Assembly: GCA_020832305.1 (NCBI GenBank)
Contig: JAFIEV010000087.1
Coordinates: 27,622-91,621, forward strand
Direction: 5' to 3'
DNA length: 64,000 bases
Source of the DNA: Cyclobacteriaceae bacterium
GTDB lineage: Bacteria > Bacteroidota > Bacteroidia > Cytophagales > Cyclobacteriaceae
Positions 16,721-25,896 of this stretch are shown here, piece by piece (within the stretch, counting starts at the first letter, position 1; each line of letters starts with the position of its first letter). The notes below the pieces were generated by a model. The model ran no database searches, was not told the origin of the DNA, and saw only the letters and a program-made list of their open reading frames with translations. The translations under genes and the position numbers were made by a program.

Positions 16721-17957
16721 TACATCTGGCTTTGATGAAGAAGCCTTGAAAAGATATCTCAATGATGAGATGACTTCGCAGGAAAGGCATGCTTTTGAAA
16801 AGACCATGTTGCAATCTGATTTTGAAGCAGACGCCTTGGAAGGCCTGTCGACCTTGCCTTCAGATCAATGGCAGCAGGACATAGCCGGCTTGAGAAATTC
16901 GGTATTGCACGCAAGACAAAAAAAGATACATCAAAGATATTGGCAGGTTGCAGCAGCCATTGCTTTTATTATTTCTGTTGGAAGTTTGTGGCTGATTTTG
17001 TTTAATATGAATGCTGATTTACCCGGTGAAATAGCTCGTCAGGAAGTCGGCCAGAATGATGAGCCGATACCTCCGGATACCCTTGAAGTGAATACTGAAA
17101 CCACAGAAGTTGAATTACGCCAACAACCCGTGCCTGAAATAGTCGCAGAAGCATCAAAATCCCTTTCCCAAAGATCTGAAAAAAGGATTCCTGATCCACC
17201 CGCCCCAGTTCAGGCGCCCAGCGCTGTACAGGAAATTATGGATGAAGTTGCTGCAATACCAAGGGAGGAAGAAGTGCAATGGCAGGAAATTGCATCCGCA
17301 CCCAACATTACCGATAGCATGCACAAAAAAGTATCCAGAATTATGCCAACCGTCGTCCGGGGTGAGGCCCTGCCTGCAATGCAATTTCAGGGGCAGGTAT
17401 TTGACGCATCAGATGGCTACCCTTTACCCGGGGTAAATGTAGTGATCAAAGGCAGGCAGGAAGGAGTAGTTACCAATGAAGAGGGCCGGTTTCAATTGCC
17501 ATTTGCCCTGGTACCCGAAGACAGTTTAATACTGAGTAGTGTGGGTTATATGAATAAAACCATTGCTGTTTTTCAATCCTCCGAAGTAAAGATGGAGCCA
17601 GATATAAATGCACTTTCTGAAGTAGTTGTCATCGGGTATGGTGTTGCTCAGGCTCAGCAGGAGGCCCAGCAGGAAGCTCAGCCTGTTGGAGGTTATGCGG
17701 CCTTTCGAAGGTTTGTAAAGGAAAACATGCAATTTCCTGAGGCCGCCACAAGCTCATCAGGCGTGGTAAGACTTTCTTTTAAAGTTGCTGAGACCGGTCG
17801 TATAGAAGAGATTAAAATACTTAAAAGCCCGGATAAGCTTTTTGAAGATGAGGCCATTCGATTATTGGAGACAGGGCCTGTCTGGGAGCCCGCCAGAAAG
17901 CATGGTATGGCGGTAAAGCAGGAGGTTCGTTTATCTATCCGGTTTAAGCGGCCGTAA
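16698..17957 (+). CDS. Membrane anti-sigma-like protein with CarboxypepD-regulatory and TonB C-terminal domains
   Basis: The 419-residue protein has a cytoplasmic N-terminus with an anti-sigma-like stretch (FDEEALKRYLNDEMTSQERH, residues 12-31) and one membrane span (about 75-98: WQVAAAIAFIISVGSLWLIL). A Pro/Glu-rich periplasmic linker follows (100-220), then a CarboxypepD_reg-like domain (230-310: FDASDGYPLPGVNVVIKGRQ) ending in LSEVVVIGYG, a short Gln/Ala repeat (QAQQEAQQEAQ) and a TonB C-terminal domain (about 335-419). The arrangement suggests that an envelope signal is sensed by the periplasmic part and relayed to the overlapping sigma factor. Domain calls are by motif; the signalling model is inference. 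Confidence 0.8.
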   Translation: MKKKGRHSTSGFDEEALKRYLNDEMTSQERHAFEKTMLQSDFEADALEGLSTLPSDQWQQDIAGLRNSVLHARQKKIHQRYWQVAAAIAFIISVGSLWLILFNMNADLPGEIARQEVGQNDEPIPPDTLEVNTETTEVELRQQPVPEIVAEASKSLSQRSEKRIPDPPAPVQAPSAVQEIMDEVAAIPREEEVQWQEIASAPNITDSMHKKVSRIMPTVVRGEALPAMQFQGQVFDASDGYPLPGVNVVIKGRQEGVVTNEEGRFQLPFALVPEDSLILSSVGYMNKTIAVFQSSEVKMEPDINALSEVVVIGYGVAQAQQEAQQEAQPVGGYAAFRRFVKENMQFPEAATSSSGVVRLSFKVAETGRIEEIKILKSPDKLFEDEAIRLLETGPVWEPARKHGMAVKQEVRLSIRFKRP

Positions 17958-17976
17958 TTTGCCCTTCAAAAACAAT

Positions 17977-18498
17977 ATGAAATCAGCAACAGTAGTAAAA
18001 AATGGTTTTAGCCTGGATGAGGACATGATATATGCACTTATGCAGCGTATTTATGGTGAGTCAGATGCTTTTTCTTCGAGCTTTGAAGAAAAATTTAAAA
18101 ACCGTGAAGCGTTTTCCAGATACATCAGGCAATTAAAGCTGGCCAAAGGCGCAGTATTTTTTGTAGCAGTAATCAATGGCAATCCTGCAGGCTATATAGT
18201 AATAGCACCGAGACATCAGAAAAAACTACAGCATACTTCTGATTTAAACATGGGTGTTTTATTATCGGCTACCGGTGGAGGTGTAGGTAATGCGCTGTTG
18301 AAAAAAGCCCTTAAAATGGCCGCTGAACAACAAATCATTGAAATCATATATTTAATGGTCCGTGAAGACAATGCAAAGGCCATTGCCTTATATCAACGAC
18401 ATGGCTTCGAAACACTGGCTGTACTTCATCGCGACCTGAAAATAGAAAATCAATATTTCAATGGTCTGCTGATGCGCCTGATTCTTCCCTTGCCCTGA
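17977..18498 (+). CDS. GNAT family N-acetyltransferase
   Basis: The protein of about 173 residues has GNAT landmarks. These are the central strand KGAVFFVAVINGNPAGYIVIAP, an acetyl-CoA loop region near TGGGVGNALLKKALKMAAEQ and the final IYLMVREDNAKAIALYQRHGFE. The acetyl acceptor cannot be told from sequence. The frame is open to a TTG at 17959, but the ATG at 17977, 19 bases after the preceding stop, gives the usual N-terminus. It is co-directional with the sigma/anti-sigma pair and may share its transcript. Confidence 0.85.
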   Translation: MKSATVVKNGFSLDEDMIYALMQRIYGESDAFSSSFEEKFKNREAFSRYIRQLKLAKGAVFFVAVINGNPAGYIVIAPRHQKKLQHTSDLNMGVLLSATGGGVGNALLKKALKMAAEQQIIEIIYLMVREDNAKAIALYQRHGFETLAVLHRDLKIENQYFNGLLMRLILPLP

Positions 18499-18516
18499 TC
18501 GAATTAAATATATCGA

Positions 18517-20904
18517 CTATTTATTACTCATGGAGAAGGGCACCGAATCTTTTCCGCTTGCCCAGTTCAGATTAGGCTCAGGCCCCATTACAAACTTGAG
18601 TTCACCGCCTTGCCAGATTTCATTGTGATGTATCCAGCTTCTGTCAAAAACTTCTCCATTCAAGGTAGCACGCTGAATGTATTTATTTGCAGAGCTGTTG
18701 TTTTCAGCAACAAATCTGAAAGTTTTACCATCAGCTACTTTAAGCTCTGCGCTTCCGAATAGCGGACTGCCAATGGTGTAAACCGGCATGCCTGGTGTTA
18801 CGGGATAAATGCCCATGCTGCTTAAAATAAACCATGACGATAATGAACCCATATCTTCATTTCCACATAGACCCCCAGGCCCTGACCTGTAAAAGCGTTC
18901 CATTACCTCTCTTACTCTTTCCTGTGTTTTCCAGGGTTTGCCGGCATAATTATAAAGATATGCCACATGATGTGAGGGTTGATTACCATGTACATACTGG
19001 CCTATATTACCCACTACGCCCACGTATTTAGGTGGAGAGATGCCAGGGCTCATGGTAAAAAAGGCATCAAGTCTTGCACTGAAAGCATCATTTCCACCCA
19101 GCAATTCTATCAGACCAGCAGGATCATGCTGAACAGACCATAGGTATTGCCAGGCGTTTGACTCGGTGTAATGACGGTTGGGGCGACGACCCACCAGAAG
19201 GGGATCGAAATACCGATAGTATTGATGATCTCCGGCCTTTACAATTTCTTGTTCATTATCGCCAAGCGCTTCGAGCCAGTCGCCGTTTAGCTTTTTGGGT
19301 CGCATAAATCTCGTTTCGGCGTCATACAGATTTTTATAGTGATGGGCCCTTTTGTAAAACATTTCGGCATCTTCCTGTTTCCCCAGTGCCTTGGCAAGCT
19401 CGGCAATGCACCAGTCATCATAAGCAAGCTCCAGCGTATTGGGAACCGATTCATTTACACGATCCACCGGGGTATATCCCTTTTCTATGTAATAAGGCAG
19501 TCCAGACCTTCCTGCATTGATCGGTATGGCAGATGGAGGTACTTCCATGGCTTTTCTGCGTATGGCCTGGTATAAAAACTCAACATCATAATCTTTGAAT
19601 CCCTTTTGATATGCATCTACAATAACCGGGATCAAATGGTCACCCACCATACTGTGTTCAGGTTCAAATACATTTCTGAAATGTTGGGCCGGAAGCCATT
19701 GATACTCTTTTGCTTTGCGGATAATTGAACGTATCATGGCATTTACCTCTTCGGGAGCAGTGAGTGTGAGGAGCGGATGCTGGCTGCGGTAGGTATCCCA
19801 GACTGAAAAGGATGGATAAAAGTTATGATCTGCGGTATAAACCTGCTTGTCCATTCCCATGTATTGGCCATCCACATCCTGACCGGTGTACTGAGCCAGG
19901 AAGCTGTGGTAGAGCAGGGTGTAGAAAATGGTTTTTTGTTCATCGCTTGCTCCGTCAATGTTAATTTTGCTCAATTCCTGATTCCAGGTATCCCGGGCAT
20001 TCTGCACATAAGCATCAAAATCCCAGTGAGGGGCTTCTGCAATAAGATTTTTTCTGGCCCCTTCAATACTCACATGTGAAAGAGCTACTTTTACTAAAAT
20101 ATCCTCGTCACTTTTGGTTTTAAAACTGACAAAAGCGCCGACGTTTTTACCTTCTTCTTCATATTTGTAAGGCCACATACCTTCTGCCGATTCGGGGGTT
20201 TGGTAATCGCCATCCCAGGTTCCGTAATAGCTAAAGGGCCTGCTGAATTGCGCTACGAAATAAATTTTTACACCATTGTTGGCTACCTTTACGCCTTCCA
20301 TTTCATGGTCTCCCTTTATTCGAATCAGGGAGATGCCACTTTTGTCATCCGGACCGATTTCATGCCCGAGGTCAAAAAGGATGTTGGATCGGTCTGAAGC
20401 AGGAAAAGTATATCGGTGAATCCCGGTTCGGCGCGTGGAAGTAAGTTCAGCTTTGACGCCATAGTCTTTCAACAAAACGGAATAATAACCGGCTTTGGCC
20501 GATTCATCTTTTTTATCATACCTCGATCGGTAACCTGCATCGGGGTTTTCACGAGAGCCCGGAAATATCTGTATTTTGTCTGATACCGTAGGCATAACCA
20601 GCACATCTCCTCCGCTCAACATACCTACGCCACTGAAGTGGGTATGGCTGAAACCCATGATGGAACTGTCGGAATATGTATAGCCTGCGCAGTAGGTCCA
20701 GCCTTTGTTATAGTGGTCAGGACTGAGTTGTACCATACTGTAAGGCATGACAGGTCCCGGGAAAGTATGGCCAAAAAAGTCGGTGCCTATAAAAGGATCT
20801 ACATAATAAACAGGTTCCTTTTGGGAATTTTGCCCTGTTTGGGATGTACAGGCGGCAAATATAAGTAACAGAAAAAAAGCAAACAGAGCTGGTGCGTTAC
20901 GCAT
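18517..20904 (-). CDS. GH92 family glycoside hydrolase (alpha-mannosidase), lipoprotein
   Basis: The 795-residue protein has a lipoprotein signal (FFLLLIFAACTSQ) with the lipidated Cys near residue 20. GH92 hallmarks are YVDPFIGTDFFGHTFPGPVMP at the start, FSHTHFSGVGMLSGGDV, AYDDWCIAELAKALG, HHVAYLYNYAGKPWKTQ and GNEDMGSLSSWFILSSMGIY near the end. In GH92 enzymes the latter region supplies acid and metal-binding residues. The family cleaves alpha-mannosides, chiefly alpha-1,2, in a calcium-dependent inverting reaction. The frame opens at a TTG at 20922; the ATG at 20904 is preferred. It is the third gene of a leftward cluster, 68 bases after the PfkB-HAD gene. Confidence 0.92.
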   Translation of the reverse strand: MRNAPALFAFFLLLIFAACTSQTGQNSQKEPVYYVDPFIGTDFFGHTFPGPVMPYSMVQLSPDHYNKGWTYCAGYTYSDSSIMGFSHTHFSGVGMLSGGDVLVMPTVSDKIQIFPGSRENPDAGYRSRYDKKDESAKAGYYSVLLKDYGVKAELTSTRRTGIHRYTFPASDRSNILFDLGHEIGPDDKSGISLIRIKGDHEMEGVKVANNGVKIYFVAQFSRPFSYYGTWDGDYQTPESAEGMWPYKYEEEGKNVGAFVSFKTKSDEDILVKVALSHVSIEGARKNLIAEAPHWDFDAYVQNARDTWNQELSKINIDGASDEQKTIFYTLLYHSFLAQYTGQDVDGQYMGMDKQVYTADHNFYPSFSVWDTYRSQHPLLTLTAPEEVNAMIRSIIRKAKEYQWLPAQHFRNVFEPEHSMVGDHLIPVIVDAYQKGFKDYDVEFLYQAIRRKAMEVPPSAIPINAGRSGLPYYIEKGYTPVDRVNESVPNTLELAYDDWCIAELAKALGKQEDAEMFYKRAHHYKNLYDAETRFMRPKKLNGDWLEALGDNEQEIVKAGDHQYYRYFDPLLVGRRPNRHYTESNAWQYLWSVQHDPAGLIELLGGNDAFSARLDAFFTMSPGISPPKYVGVVGNIGQYVHGNQPSHHVAYLYNYAGKPWKTQERVREVMERFYRSGPGGLCGNEDMGSLSSWFILSSMGIYPVTPGMPVYTIGSPLFGSAELKVADGKTFRFVAENNSSANKYIQRATLNGEVFDRSWIHHNEIWQGGELKFVMGPEPNLNWASGKDSVPFSMSNK

Positions 20905-20972
20905 GGTGGATAAAATTTTCAATTCAATAGAATTAAACAGACTACATTTTTAAATCAGCGGTTTGAGAATTC

Positions 20973-22883
20973 TCAGGCTTTATTAAATAATAAGGACAGC
21001 AGATTTTCAAACTGTGAAAAATCAGGAATCAGAATTTGCGCTCCTGCCTTGATTAACCTGGCCCGCTTTTCAGGGTTGTGGCCATGTCTTCTTACTTCGT
21101 TGCTGGTAATACCTATGGCGATACCTCCAAATTTTCTACATTCGCGCATTTCAACAGGGCCATCACCCAAAACCAGTAATTCATGACTCCTGAGTTTGTG
21201 GTCATACAGGATTTTTTCAATAATCATTTTTTTTGAAAACTTACTCAGATCGCGTAAGGCGCCGTACATTCCTCCGTTAAATTGGTGTGAATAGCCCAAT
21301 ATCGAGGCCTCGTTTATAACATCTTCGGCATCGGTACCACTGGCAAGGTAACAGGTGACCTCTCTTTCCCTCAATCCTTCAAGAAATTGCACTGAACCTT
21401 TAACAGTGTAATCATCAGCATTGAGTTCTTTTCTGTTCAGTTTATCTATTCGGAGGTTTACTACTTCGAGCAGCGCCTTATTGTACACATCTTTATATTC
21501 GTATTTATCGAGGATCTGTTCTTCGGGTACAAAGCCAAAATCCCTTACCATCTGTACCAGGCCCTCCATCTGATAAATGGTTTGAATGCCTGTGGTTTTT
21601 TCAATAAATTCAAGTACTTGTTTTTCCACTTTTCTGTAAGTGCCCTGATCAACACTATCGTAGGCGCTGCCGAGAATAGACTTCATCATAACCGGATGCA
21701 TAATATCTTCCCATCCTTCGCGCAGAGTGCTGATGGTACCATCATGGTCAAAGACAGCGTGACGTATGTGTCCCAATTCATCAAGCACTGCAGGATCGCA
21801 AAGTTCAAATTCAGTGCCGGGCAGGTATCGGGCCATCCTTGGGTTTTCGGCCAGGTCAGGATTGAAAATATAACTGGGATCTTCACTTACCCTGATGATT
21901 TCTTCAGCACTGGCTGTACCAGTGGTAAATAGTTTTTGCACGGTAACCGTAGCGGCAAAATTGGCAAAAGTAGCTGCTTCGCTGGCATTTACACCGGCAG
22001 CCGCGCAACAGGCGATGGCACTCATGACCGTATCACCGGCGCCCACGGTATCGAGCTTTGACGTAAGTTGAATGCCAGGAATTTCATGAATACCCATATT
22101 GTCAAATGCCATAATGCCCCTGGGTCCACAGGTGACGAAGACCGGCTTTTTATTTTTATTGTAAATGGTTTCGCCGTATTTTCTTATGTCGGCAGTTATC
22201 ACCACCTCCCTTGGATCAACCTTTATATCATTTAAAGCCGCTACTTCTTTTTCATTGGCCTTTAGCCAGGTATTTTTAAAGCGATGGTTAAAATGGCGGC
22301 TGTCGAGAATGACAATTTTATCAGAAAACTCTTCGAAGAGTTTGTTGCAATCATCGATAAATTTATCATTGCTAATACTGCCGGTAACCTGCTGGTTGAA
22401 AATAAGGGCATCACAGTTTTGCAGGGCTTGTCGCAGACTGTTAACAATTTTTTCATCTGTACCGGAAGATCGTTTATTGTAAACCCCAAAATCGACCCTT
22501 GGGGCTTCTTTTCCTTCAATGATTTTTTTGAGGTATGTATAGGTTTGAAAATCGCTTTCTTCCTGTATAAACAAAGCATCGGTATTGGCGCCCAGGTTCT
22601 GTAGCTGACTGCGCAATTCACGTCCATGGATGTCATTGCCAACCACACCGATCACAGTAATGGAGGCAGGTTGTAAAGCTGCTACATTCGCCACGACATT
22701 TCCGGCACCACCGGGGCTGTAATAATGACGTTCTACGGCTTCGGCAGGCAATCCAGTTTCAATGGAAACTTCAGATCCTCTTTTATCTATTATCCAGTAG
22801 GCATCGAGACAAAAATCTCCATATACTGCTATGTTGACATTTTTTATTTTTTCTAAAATGGATGTAATATGTTGTTTATCCAT
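20973..22883 (-). CDS. PfkB-family sugar kinase fused to a HAD phosphatase
   Basis: Residues 1-330 form a PfkB/ribokinase domain (YGDFCLDAYWIID, GGAGNVVANVAAL and the catalytic-base motif TVGAGDTVMSAIACC), like the kinase half of HldE. Residues about 365-636 form a HAD domain with FDHDGTISTLREGW (motif I), YLASGTDAEDV (motif II) and LGDGPVEMRECRKF (motif III/IV). One chain could thus phosphorylate a sugar and remove a phosphate, as in ADP-heptose type pathways where a kinase and a phosphatase act in turn. No nucleotidyltransferase domain is present. The gene follows the DHS-like gene by 44 bases, so the two are co-transcribed. The exact substrate is unknown. Confidence 0.85.
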   Translation of the reverse strand: MDKQHITSILEKIKNVNIAVYGDFCLDAYWIIDKRGSEVSIETGLPAEAVERHYYSPGGAGNVVANVAALQPASITVIGVVGNDIHGRELRSQLQNLGANTDALFIQEESDFQTYTYLKKIIEGKEAPRVDFGVYNKRSSGTDEKIVNSLRQALQNCDALIFNQQVTGSISNDKFIDDCNKLFEEFSDKIVILDSRHFNHRFKNTWLKANEKEVAALNDIKVDPREVVITADIRKYGETIYNKNKKPVFVTCGPRGIMAFDNMGIHEIPGIQLTSKLDTVGAGDTVMSAIACCAAAGVNASEAATFANFAATVTVQKLFTTGTASAEEIIRVSEDPSYIFNPDLAENPRMARYLPGTEFELCDPAVLDELGHIRHAVFDHDGTISTLREGWEDIMHPVMMKSILGSAYDSVDQGTYRKVEKQVLEFIEKTTGIQTIYQMEGLVQMVRDFGFVPEEQILDKYEYKDVYNKALLEVVNLRIDKLNRKELNADDYTVKGSVQFLEGLREREVTCYLASGTDAEDVINEASILGYSHQFNGGMYGALRDLSKFSKKMIIEKILYDHKLRSHELLVLGDGPVEMRECRKFGGIAIGITSNEVRRHGHNPEKRARLIKAGAQILIPDFSQFENLLSLLFNKA

Positions 22884-22927
22884 AAATAATATTTCTTGGG
22901 AATTGTACGATAAAAAAATTTATGCTG

Positions 22928-23959
22928 TCAGAGTCTGCTTACAATGGCCTGATAAAAAGCCGGAAATGTCTGCATCTGATTGCCCTCTATATAGTAACCT
23001 TTACCATCATAGGCCTCGGGTACCCTCACCACAATAGATTTTTGGTCGCGGTAATAGTATCCTACTTTTGATTCGTCAGTAATGTGTTTGGGATCAAAAG
23101 GTCGTATGTCAAAATCCGCAGAAATTAAATGTAAGGGTCTTTTACCTACATTTCCTGTCATGGAAGCAGCTTTCAGAAATACTTCAGGACCTGTTACTGC
23201 ACTGCCCACATTAAGTAGCATACCACCAATGCTCAATTTTTCGATTTCGTGGGTATAAATCAAAAAATCACGACCAGAACACCCTCCTTTAGCCCTTCCA
23301 TCGAAGCTTTCGTGCTGGTCGGTTACATCTGTTCCAATGCCCACATGTACCGTAAAAGGTATATTTCTTTCATAACAGGCTGCCAGCACACTTTTGTCGG
23401 GGTGGCTGAAATGATCGGGGGCACCTTCACGCCAGACCTTATCAAATACCAATTTCCGAAATTCGGGGTCGCAGATGGTTTTGCCCAGACACTCACCCAG
23501 GCCAAGCATTTGCTCGTTTCCCAGGTTCATGGCGGTATTGATATATGCAAATTCATAGGCCATGCCAAACTGCCCGCGCTCCAGGGCTTTGGGTACATAT
23601 TCACTGGTTTGACCAATCAGGGCGAGTTCAAAATCGTGGATTGTGGTTGCCATATTTCCGGCCACACAGGTAATCATATCCCTTTTCACCAGGTCTGCCA
23701 GTAGCAGACCCAATCCGTTTTTTATCAAATGCGCACCGGTAAACATAACGACCGGCTGGTTTTTTTTCCTGCAATGCACCAAGGCATCGGCAAGCATGTT
23801 CATTCTTTCGCCTACCTCGGGATTGAGGTTATATTGGGTTTCCATGGCCTGTTCGGGATAAACCAGGTTCTCCAGTTTTACTTTATTTTCCCGGCTGGAA
23901 ATGGGGTAAGTAATTATTTGTTTGGGGTCAAAAGGAGTGTATTTGCCTTTGTAATCCAT
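22928..23959 (-). CDS. Deoxyhypusine-synthase-like protein
   Basis: The protein of about 343 residues shows the layout of the deoxyhypusine synthase fold. A Rossmann-like segment (GLGLLLADLVKRDMITCVAG, then MATTIHDFELALIG) corresponds to the NAD-binding VTTAGGVEED region of true DHS. It is followed by NIPFTVHVGIGTDVTDQH and a second pair near IGGMLLNVGSAVTGPEVFLKA. The catalytic Lys motif of eukaryotic DHS is not evident, and bacteria lack eIF5A, so it must act on something else. Its steady pairing with a sugar-kinase/phosphatase gene here hints at a sugar or polyamine-like substrate. The frame opens at a TTG at 23974; I prefer the ATG at 23959. The family call is moderate. Confidence 0.55.
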   Translation of the reverse strand: MDYKGKYTPFDPKQIITYPISSRENKVKLENLVYPEQAMETQYNLNPEVGERMNMLADALVHCRKKNQPVVMFTGAHLIKNGLGLLLADLVKRDMITCVAGNMATTIHDFELALIGQTSEYVPKALERGQFGMAYEFAYINTAMNLGNEQMLGLGECLGKTICDPEFRKLVFDKVWREGAPDHFSHPDKSVLAACYERNIPFTVHVGIGTDVTDQHESFDGRAKGGCSGRDFLIYTHEIEKLSIGGMLLNVGSAVTGPEVFLKAASMTGNVGKRPLHLISADFDIRPFDPKHITDESKVGYYYRDQKSIVVRVPEAYDGKGYYIEGNQMQTFPAFYQAIVSRL

Positions 23960-24012
23960 AGTCTTAATCAACAACTTTTAAAAAATTTTAGAAGTACTGG
24001 GCTTAAATAATT

Positions 24013-24044
24013 ACAATGCACCCTTAAATCAAAGGGTGCATTGT
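24013..24044. other. Orphan hairpin between divergent genes
   Basis: ACAATGCACCCTT pairs perfectly over 13 bp with AAGGGTGCATTGT across a 6-base loop. It looks like a terminator stem but no annotated gene ends here; it lies about 54 bases before the leftward ATG at 23959. A T-rich tail on the plus strand (CATTTATTAAT) is weak. Confidence 0.5.
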
Positions 24045-24310
24045 CATTTATTAATCCAAAACAGGATGAATGAATCATCGAATATACTACTTATTTCAAA
24101 GGTGACTGTACTATTTTAAAGTTGATCTTTGAGGCAAAATATTGTTATAACCTGCACTTCTGAATTTTTTCAGAATAATTTCTGCAAATGTTCAGACAGA
24201 AAAATAATTGGAAATACATGCAACCATTTTGATATCAGGCAAATCATATGAAAACAGCAAATATGTAAGTTTTATTTCAAGTATTGATAAAAATAATACA
24301 ATTATACCCT

Positions 24311-24318
24311 TACATTTG
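24311..24318 (+). promoter_or_regulatory. Candidate -7 box for the barrel gene
   Basis: TACATTTG matches TAnnTTTG, 42 bases before the ATG at 24361. A TTG lies at 24284-24286, 24 bases upstream, a little further than usual. Confidence 0.45.
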
Positions 24319-24360
24319 GGACATCATTTAAATATTTTTCAGACCTAATCAAAAAAAACT

Positions 24361-24906
24361 ATGAAAAAACTCGTCTTAACGACATTACTGGCTGCACTTT
24401 TTTTTGCAGCGCCAAAAGTTTCTCTGGCACAGGAAAACACAGTGAAAGTAAATATCTTTAGCCCGATATTCAGAACGTTGAATCTGCAGTATGAAAGGGT
24501 TTTAAGTGAAAATTCCAGCTTTCAATTTGGGTTTTTCTACACAGGCGCATCCATTGAAGAAACGCGCTTTTCTGGTTTTGGTCTTACACCAGAATACAGA
24601 TTTTATCTTTCAGATTCGCCAGCTCCTGCAGGTGTTTATGTCGCGCCATTTTTAAGATATCAGAACTTCAGTCTTACCGAAGACATGTCAACTGCAAAGG
24701 GAACTTTAAGTACTTTTGGCGGTGGTTTGATAATCGGCAAGCAGTGGATTTTTAAGGAAAGAATTGCGTTGGATATCTTTATAGGGCCTTCTTATAGTTC
24801 AGGTTCCGTTAGTGCATCTGATGGTTCGGGAAATGTTGATTTTTCAACAGGCTTATTTAGTGGTTTTGGTGTTAGATCAGGTCTATGTCTTGGTATAGCA
24901 TTCTAA
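24361..24906 (+). CDS. Outer-membrane beta-barrel protein (DUF3575-like)
   Basis: The 181-residue protein has a signal peptide (KKLVLTTLLAALFFAAPKVSLAQ) and then alternating strands typical of an eight-stranded barrel. Examples are VKVNIFSPIFRTLNLQYERVL, SSFQFGFFYTGA, GLTPEYRFYLSD, GVYVAPFLRYQNF and LSTFGGGLIIGKQWIF. It ends in a terminal Phe (CLGIAF) after a barrel strand. Function within the outer membrane is unknown. It is monocistronic, with a promoter box before it and a bidirectional terminator after it. Confidence 0.85.
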   Translation: MKKLVLTTLLAALFFAAPKVSLAQENTVKVNIFSPIFRTLNLQYERVLSENSSFQFGFFYTGASIEETRFSGFGLTPEYRFYLSDSPAPAGVYVAPFLRYQNFSLTEDMSTAKGTLSTFGGGLIIGKQWIFKERIALDIFIGPSYSSGSVSASDGSGNVDFSTGLFSGFGVRSGLCLGIAF

Positions 24907-24931
24907 TGACATATTAAATAATTGTTTATGA

Positions 24932-24960
24932 GGCTGGTTTGTATAAACCGGCCTTTTTTA
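24932..24960 (+). terminator. Terminator between convergent genes
   Basis: GGCTGGTTT pairs with AAACCGGCC across a GTAT loop and is followed by TTTTTA. It ends the barrel gene and overlaps the 3' end of the leftward acyltransferase gene. Confidence 0.85.
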
Positions 24961-25896
24961 TGCCTCCCATTCAAAGAAATCTTTAAATCCTTCCAGCGCG
25001 CCAATATTGGTTTTAAAACGGATCAGACTCTTCTGGGGTTTTCCGTCTGAAGTCGTGGAGATGCCCAGATCGAACATTTCAAATTTTTCGCGCTGGCAAT
25101 AATTGTACATTTCAGACAGCAGCATAACCATAGGGCTATAAGCGTTATATGCTGTATCACTGGCCGGAAGGAAGTTGTACAATATTTTTTTACTAATTCT
25201 CACAGCCACGGTTGCGGCACAAATTTCTTCATCTTTCCGAATGCTGAAAAATGAATAAGTCTGTGGAAATTCTTCAAGATACAATCTGAGTTTTTCGATG
25301 GAAATGGATATATCAAGATTCTTTTCCTTTCTCTTTTGGGCTATAAAGTCATGAATTTCTTCTGCCCGGCTTTCGGGTTCGACATTAAACGTAAAACCAT
25401 CCTTTAAGCATTTTTTCAATCTGCGCTTTTCATTGGCACTCATCCAGGTCTCCAGGGGTTCAATATCTACCGGGATATGATGATTTACGGCCCGCATTTT
25501 CAATTTAAAGCCCAATTGTACTAAAATATCATGTACTACCATTGCTTTACGTTCGCTGTAGCAGGAAGCATGGTGGGTTATTTTAATATATGTAATATTT
25601 CTGGTTTTTAGATCATTCAGGATAAACTCGGTGAATTCCTGCATAATTGCCCTGGGAAAACGATGGTTGAATTCAAATGAACCAAAAAGACTTTTATATG
25701 GACTGTAAGCATGATTTTCATCGATGAGAAAATGAATTTTTGCTTCAATTCTCTTCTTAACCTTGTTAACCAGAAAGTAATCTACCCGCTCTTCCAGCCC
25801 CTGGGTGGCTATATGCCTCACTTTGTTGTACAGAAAATTTTCAAAATTATAGGCATAACCAAAGGGAAACTGATTGATGAGAAATTCGTAAAACAT
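24958..25896 (-). CDS. GNAT/FemAB-like acyltransferase (BioF2-like)
   Basis: The protein of about 312 residues fits the acetyltransferase-6/FemAB-like fold. A conserved late core reads KDEEICAATVAVRISKKILYNF, then YNAYSPMVMLLSEMYNYCQ, EMFDLGIST and SLIRFKTNIGA. Such enzymes transfer amino-acyl or acyl groups in cell-wall or lipid synthesis; the substrate here is not apparent. The frame opens at a GTG at 25920; the ATG at 25896 starting MFYEFLINQF is preferred. It converges on the barrel gene and shares its terminator region. Confidence 0.75.
   Translation of the reverse strand: MFYEFLINQFPFGYAYNFENFLYNKVRHIATQGLEERVDYFLVNKVKKRIEAKIHFLIDENHAYSPYKSLFGSFEFNHRFPRAIMQEFTEFILNDLKTRNITYIKITHHASCYSERKAMVVHDILVQLGFKLKMRAVNHHIPVDIEPLETWMSANEKRRLKKCLKDGFTFNVEPESRAEEIHDFIAQKRKEKNLDISISIEKLRLYLEEFPQTYSFFSIRKDEEICAATVAVRISKKILYNFLPASDTAYNAYSPMVMLLSEMYNYCQREKFEMFDLGISTTSDGKPQKSLIRFKTNIGALEGFKDFFEWEA

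Larger units (their letters stand above)
23960..24360. other. Divergent intergenic region of 401 bases
   Basis: No coding frame is visible. It contains an orphan terminator-like hairpin at 24013-24044 and a promoter-like box at 24311-24318. The long AT-rich middle (about 24050-24300) could hold leftward promoter elements or a small RNA, but nothing specific was recognised. Confidence 0.5.

Noticed and set aside
22284..22648. Overlapping frames on both strands inside the PfkB-HAD gene
   Set aside because: The kinase frame carries all the motifs; the others are shadows.
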